Below, piece by piece: positions 1 through 5,725 of a DNA stretch of 5,725 bases; position 1 is the first letter of the stretch; each line of letters begins with the position of its first letter. The stretch is taken from the NCBI GenBank assembly GCA_024275215.1, contig JAJRZO010000135.1, positions 1 to 5,725 on the forward strand, written 5' to 3'. Position numbers and translations under genes: made by a program. Source of the DNA: Candidatus Zixiibacteriota bacterium (lineage in GTDB: Bacteria > Zixibacteria > MSB-5A5 > JAABVY01 > JAHJOQ01). Below the pieces are notes generated by a model. It searched no databases. It was not told where the DNA came from and worked only from the letters and a program-made list of their open reading frames with translations.

Positions 1-1604
1 CGGCTCCGGTCAATGCTCCGACGATTGACGGAACCGGTGTGTTGAACTGGCAGACTTCTGACGCTGGCGACGGCGGTCAGACATTCACACTCACTGTCAC
101 AGTTGATGACGGTGAAGGTGGCACAGCTGACTGTGTGTTCGCAGTTGACGTTCTTACTTCTGAGCCTTTCGAAGTTCAGTTGGAGAAGGTTGAACATCAG
201 TATCAGGGTAACTATGCCAATGTCTCGATCTTCCTGAACAAGGGTTCTGAGGCGTTTGGTGGCTTTGACTTCCTGGTGTCCTATGACGCTTCCGGTTTGA
301 CCTTCATGGGTGCCACTCTTGGTGCGCAGCTTGACGGTTGCTGGGAGTACTTCACCTATCGTTTTGGTGCGCAGGGTAACTGCGATGGTCCCTGTCCGAG
401 TGGTATGCTCCGTGTAGTCGGTATTGCCGATATCAACAACGGCCCATATCATCCGGATCCGACCTGTCTTAGGAAGCAGTTTGCTTCTGGTGTAGCAGAC
501 ACTCTGGTCAACTTGACATTCTATGTCACAAACGACCGCACCTATGACTGCATGTACCTGCCGATCCGTTTCTTCTGGCTCGACTGCGGCGACAACGCCA
601 TCTCGAATGTTGGTGGTGACACTCTTTGGATCTCCAGACTGGTCTATGACTTTGACTGGACTCTTGGTCCTCAGGACATCACTGGTCAGCCTTACTACGG
701 TGGACATAACTACCTGGGTGACTGCCAGAATCCGGATCCCGAGAAGCCGAGCCCGATTGAGTTCATCGACTTCATCAACGGTGGTGTAGACATTGAGTGT
801 GCAGATTCCATCGACGCTCGTGGTGACATCAACCTGAACAATGTCTCGAATGAAATCGCTGACGCTGTTCTTTACACGAACTACTTCATCTATGGTATTG
901 GTGTATTTGACATCAATATGCAAGGTCAGATTGCAGCCTCTGACGTCAACAACGACGGCAAGGTTCTGACAGTAGGTGACTTGGTTTACCTGATTCGCGT
1001 AGTTGTCGGTGATGCGCTTCCATTCCCGAAGCTTTCACCGTTTGCTAACAGCGTTGAAGTCACCGCCGGTGATGTAGTTACTACGAAGTCGAGTGCCGAT
1101 ATCGGCGCTGCTCTGTTTGTCTTTGATGGCGCTGGCGATGCAACATTGCTCGCCGATGGCATGAAGATGAAGAGTGACGTAGTTGATGGTCAGCTTCGTG
1201 TTCTGGTCTGGTCAGACAATACCAACCGTATCCCGGCTGGTGCGAATGACCTGATCGCGGTGTCTGGTGACATCAATCTTATCGAGACACAGTTCTCAGA
1301 TTACAATGGTAACCTGATGAATGTCGATCTCGCCAAGGTCGTCCCGACATCCTTCACGTTGAAGCAGAACTATCCGAACCCGTTCAACCCGACTACGGAT
1401 ATCACCATTGTCATGCCAGAGGCAGGCCAGTGGAAGCTTGATATTTACAATGTAGCGGGTCAGTTGGTAGACTCCTATTCCGGTTACGACGTTGGTGAAG
1501 TGACCGTGACATGGGATGCTTCCAGCGTGGCTTCGGGCATCTACTTCTACAAGGCCACTGCGGGTCAGTATACTGACACAAAGAAGATGGTCCTGATGAA
1601 GTAA
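1..1604 (+). CDS. Secreted cohesin-like/dockerin-like protein with T9SS C-terminal sorting domain (5' partial)
   Basis: The reading frame is open from the left edge (first full codon at base 3) to TAA at 1602-1604, so the real start lies outside the window; the GTG at 39 is internal. In order: the end of an Ig-like domain (to about 160; TVTVDDGEGG pattern); a long cohesin-like beta-sandwich (about 165-815; GGFDFLVSYD pattern) holding eight cysteines; a dockerin-like pair of calcium loops (822-1019; GDINLN and DVNNDGK with later Asp residues); a small beta-module (about 1030-1350); and a T9SS type A sorting domain starting with NYPNPFNP at 1368 and ending in a KKMVLMK tail. By family knowledge such a protein is exported by Sec, then carried over the outer membrane by the por system. 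Its role is probably structural or adhesive (inference); no catalytic motif is visible. Codon use is strongly selective, without any ATA, suggesting high expression. The domain order is firm; the exact function is unknown. Confidence 0.93.
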   Translation, partial: APVNAPTIDGTGVLNWQTSDAGDGGQTFTLTVTVDDGEGGTADCVFAVDVLTSEPFEVQLEKVEHQYQGNYANVSIFLNKGSEAFGGFDFLVSYDASGLTFMGATLGAQLDGCWEYFTYRFGAQGNCDGPCPSGMLRVVGIADINNGPYHPDPTCLRKQFASGVADTLVNLTFYVTNDRTYDCMYLPIRFFWLDCGDNAISNVGGDTLWISRLVYDFDWTLGPQDITGQPYYGGHNYLGDCQNPDPEKPSPIEFIDFINGGVDIECADSIDARGDINLNNVSNEIADAVLYTNYFIYGIGVFDINMQGQIAASDVNNDGKVLTVGDLVYLIRVVVGDALPFPKLSPFANSVEVTAGDVVTTKSSADIGAALFVFDGAGDATLLADGMKMKSDVVDGQLRVLVWSDNTNRIPAGANDLIAVSGDINLIETQFSDYNGNLMNVDLAKVVPTSFTLKQNYPNPFNPTTDITIVMPEAGQWKLDIYNVAGQLVDSYSGYDVGEVTVTWDASSVASGIYFYKATAGQYTDTKKMVLMK

Positions 1605-1621
1605 GCGTCTTCGCTTCATAA

Positions 1622-1655
1622 TTTGTTGAGGGGGATTAAATTCCCCCTCAGCAAA
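1622..1655 (+). terminator. Strong hairpin just after gene 1 (possible terminator or 3'-end protector)
   Basis: A perfect 9-bp stem (TGAGGGGGA at 1627-1635 with TCCCCCTCA at 1642-1650, six-base loop) extends to 14 bp with one G-U pair, 18 bases after the gene 1 stop. The stem is followed by A residues (1653-1659), not T, on the plus strand, so it is not a classic intrinsic terminator in that direction. On the minus strand the T-run would precede the stem. It may halt polymerase weakly or protect the 3' end of a highly expressed mRNA; that role is inferred from position and stem strength. Confidence 0.55.
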
Positions 1656-1756
1656 AAAATAAGAGAAAGGAAAACACAGGCTTATAACTTCTACGGAATG
1701 AGAATTAAGGCAAAGAATTGGTGGAAGTTGCTATGATCGGGCAATCAGCTTCATTC

Positions 1757-1794
1757 AGGCTGGACAGTTTGGTTCCGGTCTTTTTTGTTTTTTT
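1757..1794 (+). terminator. Intrinsic (rho-independent) terminator candidate
   Basis: An 8-bp stem (AGGCTGGA at 1757-1764 with TCCGGTCT at 1774-1781, two G-U pairs, nine-base loop) runs straight into a T tract: 1781-1794 is all T except one G. This is the classic form on the plus strand and is the best terminator in the window. It lies about 150 bases past the gene 1 stop, so gene 1 would have a long 3' untranslated tail containing the 1622-1655 hairpin, or a short RNA ends here. It separates gene 1 from gene 2 transcriptionally. Confidence 0.6.
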
Positions 1795-1917
1795 CGGGTG
1801 TGGTTATGATTTCTCGGTCATGTTGCACCAGATTGCGATAACTCTGAAAAGAATATACCACGGCGATGTACTCATCAAATCTGCCTCTCACGGACGAGTA
1901 GAGCATATAGTCATTAG

Positions 1918-1946
1918 TTGTACCTCAAAGGGTTGGTCGTTATAAC
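1918..1946 (+). promoter_or_regulatory. Sigma70-like promoter candidate for gene 2 (and gene 3)
   Basis: TTGTAC at 1918-1923 and TATAAC at 1941-1946 are separated by exactly 17 bases, close to the TTGACA/TATAAT consensus. Transcription would begin near 1953, giving a leader of roughly 170 bases before the ATG at 2121. It lies downstream of the terminator at 1757-1794, the expected order for a new transcription unit. Bacteroidetes use a different promoter consensus, and the promoter rules of this lineage are unknown, so chance similarity is possible. Confidence 0.4.
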
Positions 1947-2046
1947 GTAAGTTGCTACAGGACTGAATCTTAATTGCAGGATGGAATGTTCAAACGTTGG
2001 ACATGAACCAGGCCTGTCAAACTGTCCTGCGGCACATGTGTTGCTG

Positions 2047-2061
2047 CCAAGAGTCTTGGAG
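2047..2061 (+). promoter_or_regulatory. 13-base dyad overlapping an alternative ribosome binding site
   Basis: CCAAGAGTCTTGG (2047-2059) is a perfect palindrome around one central base. Its right half overlaps GGAG (2058-2061), which sits five bases before an ATG at 2067 that is in frame with gene 2. As DNA it could be an operator for a dimeric regulator; as RNA it could fold into a short stem that hides the GGAG and lowers use of the upstream start. Both readings are inference from the sequence alone. Confidence 0.35.
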
Positions 2062-2120
2062 ATACTATGTTCCTATGTGAACTCATAGCGAAATCAAGAA
2101 CCATAGGCAGGCTGAATTTT

Positions 2121-4343
2121 ATGAAAAACTTAATAGTAATATCGCTGTTAATTGCAGCACTAATAATCCCTGTCGCTCAGGCGCATGATGATCCTTATGG
2201 TATTGTCGACACCGTTAGAATACATAGTGTGTCGGCAGAATCGGGATCGAGTGTGTCGGTCGACATATATATGTTTAATGACCCTGACCTGAACAGCCTG
2301 ACCGTACCGCTTAGCTTTGATCCGGAATTTCTTACTCTTGACACAGTACGCTTTAATGGATCCCAAATCGAATATCTCAATACCAAACCATTTATGATTG
2401 ATAATAATAATGGCAAGGTTCTTATAGGCGGGATTGTCATAACTGAAGATCCGATCCCTGTCGGGTCAGGGCTGCTTGCCACACTCGATTTCTCGGTATC
2501 TGCAGAAGCAATACCGGGTGATATTTTTGTTCTGGATACAAGTTTTGTCCCGCCAGCCGGTTATTTTGTTTTCGTGCCGGTTGGCCACGACAAGTTTACG
2601 CCCGAATTCGTCGCGGGTGAAATCAGAATCACAGATCCGAATAAGCCGCCTGTTTTCAATGAGATTGATGATATGTCTGTCTTCGAAGGAGAAGAAATCA
2701 GTTTTGCGGTCAAGGCTGTTGACACTAATAGCATCGAATACTCAGCACTCCGACTCCCGCCAGGTGCTGAGTTTGACGTAGGCTCCGGGTTGTTCAGATG
2801 GACTCCGCCTTTCGTAGGACCTTATTCGTCGTCGGCAGGTATAGTCACATTGAATTTCGCCGCGACCGATGGCAAAGTAGCGAGCCACATGCAAGTTGAT
2901 ATTACAGTGATGAACAGAAACAGACCGCCAGTGCTTTCTGTCCCGGATTCATTCGATGTGCAGGTTGGTGATTCTGTATTCATCCTTGTTTCTGCTGAGG
3001 ATCCTGATATTGAAGAAGTAGAGATCGATCTGTCGAATCTTCCATCGGGCGCAGATTTTCTGAGTGGAAACCCCGGATATTTGAGCTGGAAGACATCTCT
3101 TTCTGACTCAGGTTCTTATGCAATAGATATTACCGCATCTGACCCGTACGGATCAACAGTCAGCAAAGCACTCAGGTTAAATGTTCATTCGGCAGCTCCG
3201 TGCGAGCTTGACATTTCAGACATTCAGGTGGTCAGTGGTAACACCGGCATTGTCGAAATTGATCTTTTGAACAGAGTGCCCGTTGACGGAATAAATCTCC
3301 TGATTGAGTATGATCCGACTGCGCTCAATTATCTTTCATCATCTGCTGTCGGTACAAGAGTAGAGTCCTGGGAACAATTCGTAGTTACAGTCAGCGAGAC
3401 TGATGGCCGTATATGGCTTGATGCCAGAGCCAATCTTTCCGGTCATGATTTAGTCGATCCCCTGTCCGAAGGATCAGGTTCAGTGATGTTGATTAACTTT
3501 CTTGTAACGCCTGATATATCATTTGCCGGACAGATGATCCCTGTTGTGTTCGAATTCATCGATACTCTATCGAACCTTGATAATGTGATAATTGACACTA
3601 CTGGTGGAATCCTCGGATGGGATATGATAGATTATTCCGATGGATCGGTTTTCATAAAGCAGTATGAGGCACTCGTTGGTGATATAAACCTGAATTATGT
3701 GCCGTTTGAAGTCGGCGATGTTGTATATTTCACGAATTATTTTATCGATCCTGGTGCATACCCTCTTGATGGTGATCGCTGGCCGAACTCAGATGTCAAT
3801 CAGGATGGCCGTCCCGGTACAATAGGTGACCTGATCCAGCTCATAAGTATTGTGGGAGTGGGTGGTAACGGAAAACTGTATTATCCCGAACCAGTGATTG
3901 ACAAGCGAGTTGTTTTAGAAACTGTAAACACTCCTTCTTATACAGAAGTCGTTGCAGAGGGCGAATCTCCTGTTGGTGGTGCGATGCTCCTGTTCAAAGT
4001 GGATCCATCCACAGCATCTGAACTGACTGTCGAGACCGACCTTGATCATGTCACACTGTACTATTCCACTGCGAGAGATGAACTTCGCGTCCTGATACTC
4101 GATGAGAGTGGAGCGGGAATCACGATCTCCGACAGCTCGATTATTACTGTCCATCATCCAGCCGATACCGATATCGAGTTGATCGATGCAGATATTGCCG
4201 ATCCAGGCGGACAAGTGTTAGAAACTGAATTGGGGAAGGATAAAGTGTTGCCTGATACCTATAGGCTCGATCAGAATTTCCCGAATCCATTCAACCCTAA
4301 TACACAAATTAGTTTCTCACTTGAGCATGACGGTGTGGTTTAG
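2121..4343 (+). CDS. Secreted cohesin-like/Ig-like/dockerin-like protein, ending at an in-frame TAG within its T9SS sorting domain
   Basis: The product to the TAG is 740 residues. Domains: signal peptide 1-21 (MKN start, hydrophobic LIVISLLIAALIIPV, cleavage after AQA); cohesin-like 30-172; two Ig-like domains of the Ig/cadherin type (about 175-265 and 268-358, each opening with PPV); second cohesin-like 361-517; dockerin-like double loop 519-580 (GDINLN, DVNQDGR, TNYF); small beta-module about 594-708; then the start of a T9SS sorting domain, NFPNPFNPN at 719-727. The frame stops at 4341-4343 (codon 741), within the sorting domain, although the remainder follows in frame. I chose the ATG at 2121 because it begins a textbook signal peptide. 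An in-frame ATG at 2067 has a better ribosome site (GGAG) and would add 18 residues. The likely role is an exported structural or adhesive protein; no enzyme motif is seen. ATA codons are frequent, unlike gene 1. It probably shares an operon with gene 3. Confidence 0.9.
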   Translation: MKNLIVISLLIAALIIPVAQAHDDPYGIVDTVRIHSVSAESGSSVSVDIYMFNDPDLNSLTVPLSFDPEFLTLDTVRFNGSQIEYLNTKPFMIDNNNGKVLIGGIVITEDPIPVGSGLLATLDFSVSAEAIPGDIFVLDTSFVPPAGYFVFVPVGHDKFTPEFVAGEIRITDPNKPPVFNEIDDMSVFEGEEISFAVKAVDTNSIEYSALRLPPGAEFDVGSGLFRWTPPFVGPYSSSAGIVTLNFAATDGKVASHMQVDITVMNRNRPPVLSVPDSFDVQVGDSVFILVSAEDPDIEEVEIDLSNLPSGADFLSGNPGYLSWKTSLSDSGSYAIDITASDPYGSTVSKALRLNVHSAAPCELDISDIQVVSGNTGIVEIDLLNRVPVDGINLLIEYDPTALNYLSSSAVGTRVESWEQFVVTVSETDGRIWLDARANLSGHDLVDPLSEGSGSVMLINFLVTPDISFAGQMIPVVFEFIDTLSNLDNVIIDTTGGILGWDMIDYSDGSVFIKQYEALVGDINLNYVPFEVGDVVYFTNYFIDPGAYPLDGDRWPNSDVNQDGRPGTIGDLIQLISIVGVGGNGKLYYPEPVIDKRVVLETVNTPSYTEVVAEGESPVGGAMLLFKVDPSTASELTVETDLDHVTLYYSTARDELRVLILDESGAGITISDSSIITVHHPADTDIELIDADIADPGGQVLETELGKDKVLPDTYRLDQNFPNPFNPNTQISFSLEHDGVV

Positions 4344-4532
4344 CTCAGGATATATAACATTCACGGACAGTTGGTAAGAGTTCTCGTGAACACCGAGATG
4401 CAGACTGGTGTTCACTCGGTTGAGTGGGATGGTACTGACTCCAACGGCAACCATGTCGCATCTGGAGTTTACTTCTATAGATTTGAATCACAGGATTTTT
4501 CAGATACTAAGAAAATGATGTTAGTCAAATAA
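4344..4532 (+). pseudogene. Detached in-frame C-terminal end of the gene 2 sorting domain
   Basis: Directly after the TAG, in the same frame, 62 codons run to TAA at 4530-4532. They encode the missing part of the T9SS sorting domain: LRIYNIHGQLVR, then a VEWDGTD turn, then ASGVYFYRF and a KKMMLVK end. Gene 1 has the matching segments LDIYNVAGQLV, SGIYFYK and KKMVLMK, so this is clearly the rest of gene 2 and not a separate gene. With the TAG read through, the whole product would be 803 residues. It has no start signal of its own apart from an in-frame ATG at 4398 in mid-domain. Without this part the protein should not be recognised by the secretion system (family knowledge). The segment looks undecayed, which favours a very recent nonsense change, readthrough or a sequence error. 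Confidence 0.85.
4386..4415 (+). repeat. 9-bp perfect inverted repeat 42 bases after the in-frame TAG
   Basis: GTGAACACC (4386-4394) and GGTGTTCAC (4407-4415) are exact reverse complements with a 12-base spacer, and an inner G-T pair can extend the stem to 10 bp. It falls inside sequence still encoding the sorting domain. It could be a chance product of the coding sequence or an RNA stem affecting translation beyond the TAG; nothing in the sequence decides this. Confidence 0.5.
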
Positions 4533-4571
4533 TGGCAGAGTTCGAAAACATACTACTTTCATCTTATATGA

Positions 4572-4576
4572 GAGGA
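4572..4576 (+). promoter_or_regulatory. Ribosome binding site of gene 3
   Basis: GAGGA lies seven bases before the ATG at 4584, a good Shine-Dalgarno match at normal spacing. It supports that ATG as the start. The 51-base gap after the gene 2 TAA shows no terminator and no clear promoter, so gene 3 is probably translated from the gene 2 transcript. Confidence 0.7.
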
Positions 4577-4583
4577 ATAGAAA

Positions 4584-5725
4584 ATGAATAGACTCAGATT
4601 TGCTCTGGCACTGGCAGCAGTGCTGATCGTGACAGGGGCTTTTCAGGTAGCCGAAGCACAAATCCAGTCGCCAAATGATACTATAATGATAATGGATGCC
4701 TTCGGGAATGCAGGCGATACGGTTGCAGTGGATATGTATTTAACGAATACAATCGAGGTTGGTGGCTTGAATTTCCTGCTTCGATTTGATAGTACTTATC
4801 TCTCTCCCGCTTACGACTGGGATGAGATAAATAATCACGGCGATACAGCGGCGCCACTGCACTATGAGTTGATAAATCGCGGTGTGGGTAAGTTTTTGTA
4901 TGCAAAATCAGTCAATTCCATTGACACAAGTGCAATTGCCGGTTTTGGTCACATAGTGACAGGTGTTTTTGTAGGTGACCCTTTTGCATCTGATGATATT
5001 GCTATTGGTAATGGTACATTTTTGCGATTCTACGTATATATTAAACCAAACGCACCGCAGGGCACTTCTGTTGATGTCATTCTTTATGATGAGCAGGTAT
5101 CAGGTGGCAGGAAGAATGAATTCTATGATCCTGATGGACTTGTGGGAGTTATGCCTACTCTTGTCGCTGGCACAGTGACTGTTGGCGAAGGTCCTCCTCC
5201 TGTTGATTCTGTCAATGTTGCGCCGTATTTTTCTCAACCCTCACAGACTGTATACAATGTTGAGCAGGGCGAGTCAGTTCAGTTCACAGTTGCGGCGGCT
5301 GATCAGAATCCCGGTCAGTCGATTGCTCTGAGTATGCTGAGCGGTCCTGCCGGCGCGACCTTCTCAGGTGCATCCGGTACCGGGAGTGTGTCGAGTGTAT
5401 TCTCGTGGACACCTAATTTCTCTCAGGTAGGGCAATTCCAGGCGACCTTTGTTGTTGAGGATGATTCGAGCGCAACCGCCCAGAGGATTGTTACGATCAA
5501 TGTCGCTGCGCCCAATATCGAGGAGGATATACTCTTTACGACATCACAGGAAATGTATTTCGTCGAGGGGGGAATCCCGGGGGCGGATGATGTCAGTGTA
5601 CCTATCAACCTTAACGATCTGAACACACTGTTCGGTGTCCAGTTCGATCTCACTTATGATTACTCGGTTCTGACGCTGGATTCACTTGTTTTGACTGATC
5701 GAATCGCCGGCTTCGAACTCTACAA
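4584..5725 (+). CDS. Secreted cohesin-like/Ig-like repeat protein (3' partial)
   Basis: The frame opens at ATG 4584 behind a GAGGA ribosome site and stays open to the right edge: 380 complete codons with no stop. Residues 1-25 form a signal peptide (MNRLRF start, hydrophobic ALALAAVLIV, cleavage after AEA). Residues 26-200 form a cohesin-like beta-sandwich (VGGLNFLLRFD pattern). A proline linker (202-208, GEGPPPV) follows. Residues 212-309 are an Ig-like domain of the same type as in gene 2 (FSWTPNFSQVGQF pattern). From about 314 a second cohesin-like domain begins (FGVQFDLTYDYSVLTLDSL) and is cut by the window end. From its neighbours I expect a dockerin-like module and a T9SS sorting domain beyond the edge; this is prediction. 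No cysteine is seen in the visible part. ATA codons occur, as in gene 2. The likely role is an exported structural or adhesive protein acting with gene 2. Confidence 0.92.
   Translation, partial: MNRLRFALALAAVLIVTGAFQVAEAQIQSPNDTIMIMDAFGNAGDTVAVDMYLTNTIEVGGLNFLLRFDSTYLSPAYDWDEINNHGDTAAPLHYELINRGVGKFLYAKSVNSIDTSAIAGFGHIVTGVFVGDPFASDDIAIGNGTFLRFYVYIKPNAPQGTSVDVILYDEQVSGGRKNEFYDPDGLVGVMPTLVAGTVTVGEGPPPVDSVNVAPYFSQPSQTVYNVEQGESVQFTVAAADQNPGQSIALSMLSGPAGATFSGASGTGSVSSVFSWTPNFSQVGQFQATFVVEDDSSATAQRIVTINVAAPNIEEDILFTTSQEMYFVEGGIPGADDVSVPINLNDLNTLFGVQFDLTYDYSVLTLDSLVLTDRIAGFELY

Larger units (their letters stand above)
1795..2120. other. Gene-free leader region upstream of gene 2
   Basis: No convincing coding sequence is seen on either strand in these 326 bases, and base composition is more A+T-rich than gene 1. 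Besides the promoter candidate at 1918-1946 and the dyad at 2047-2059, it holds a 6-bp inverted pair (GCAGGA at 1976-1981, TCCTGC at 2025-2030) and an 8-base palindrome CACATGTG (2033-2040). CCTATG at 2073-2078 can pair with CATAGG at 2102-2107, close to the gene 2 start. I do not recognise a known riboswitch or small RNA family in it. Confidence 0.5.

Noticed and set aside
39..41. GTG at 39 as the start of gene 1
   Set aside because: The frame is open upstream to the window edge and the residues before it continue the same Ig-like domain; there is no signal peptide after it.
1..1604. Cellulosome enzyme or scaffoldin assignment from the cohesin/dockerin signal
   Set aside because: No glycoside hydrolase or carbohydrate-binding module is visible, and similar modules occur widely in non-cellulolytic bacteria.
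1296..1619. Minus-strand open frames opposite genes 1, 2 and 3 (for example 1296-1619, 2195-2482, 3915-4214, 4681-4905, 5423-5653)
   Set aside because: They lie antisense to genes with clear domain content, lack ribosome sites I could support, and have low-complexity or basic products typical of shadow frames.
1622..1655. Reading the first hairpin as a standard intrinsic terminator for gene 1
   Set aside because: The stem is followed by A residues on the plus strand, with no T tract; kept only as a possible terminator or 3'-end stabiliser.
1718..1945. Plus-strand open frame of 75 codons in the gap, with an internal ATG at 1733 behind GGAAG
   Set aside because: It runs through the T tract of the terminator (giving a run of phenylalanines) and into the -10 of the promoter candidate, and its product resembles nothing I know. 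Most likely a chance frame.
4341..4343. Genome-wide reassignment of TAG to a sense codon
   Set aside because: About 1,700 codons of the three genes contain only this one TAG, and both natural ends seen are TAA. A reassigned codon would be expected more often, although a single suppressor-tRNA case remains possible.

Overview
The window carries three plus-strand genes for large secreted, multi-domain proteins of one family. Each has cohesin-like beta-sandwiches and Ig-like modules. The two whose 3' ends are visible also have a dockerin-like double calcium loop and a C-terminal domain of the type IX secretion (T9SS, por) sorting type, opened by an N(Y/F)PNPFNP motif. T9SS sorting domains point to a Gram-negative bacterium of the Bacteroidetes/FCB assemblage. 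Dockerin-like plus T9SS proteins with GDINLN and TNYF motifs remind me most of uncultivated lineages such as candidate phylum Zixibacteria. That placement rests on recalled family resemblance, not on a search. There are no RNA genes, transposases, CRISPR arrays or metabolic enzymes here.

Layout: (1) 1-1604, the 3' part of a gene whose start lies off the left edge: end of an Ig-like domain, a cysteine-rich cohesin-like domain, dockerin-like module, small beta-module, T9SS domain. (2) 1605-2120, a gene-free gap of 516 bases with a strong hairpin just after gene 1, a good intrinsic terminator ending at 1794, a sigma70-like promoter candidate at 1918-1946 and a 13-base dyad at 2047-2059. (3) 2121-4343, a second family member with a signal peptide, interrupted by an in-frame TAG inside its sorting domain. 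The same frame continues intact for 62 more codons to a TAA at 4530-4532. (4) 4584 to the right edge, a third member with a signal peptide, a good ribosome binding site and no stop, cut off by the window end; genes 2 and 3 are close enough to be one operon.

Together the genes look like a set of exported surface or extracellular structural proteins. Having cohesin-like and dockerin-like modules on one chain suggests, as inference only, self-assembly into a scaffold or fibre. Gene 1 uses a much more selective codon set (no ATA codons) than genes 2 and 3, so it is probably the abundantly made member. The premature stop in gene 2 is the most unusual feature of the window.
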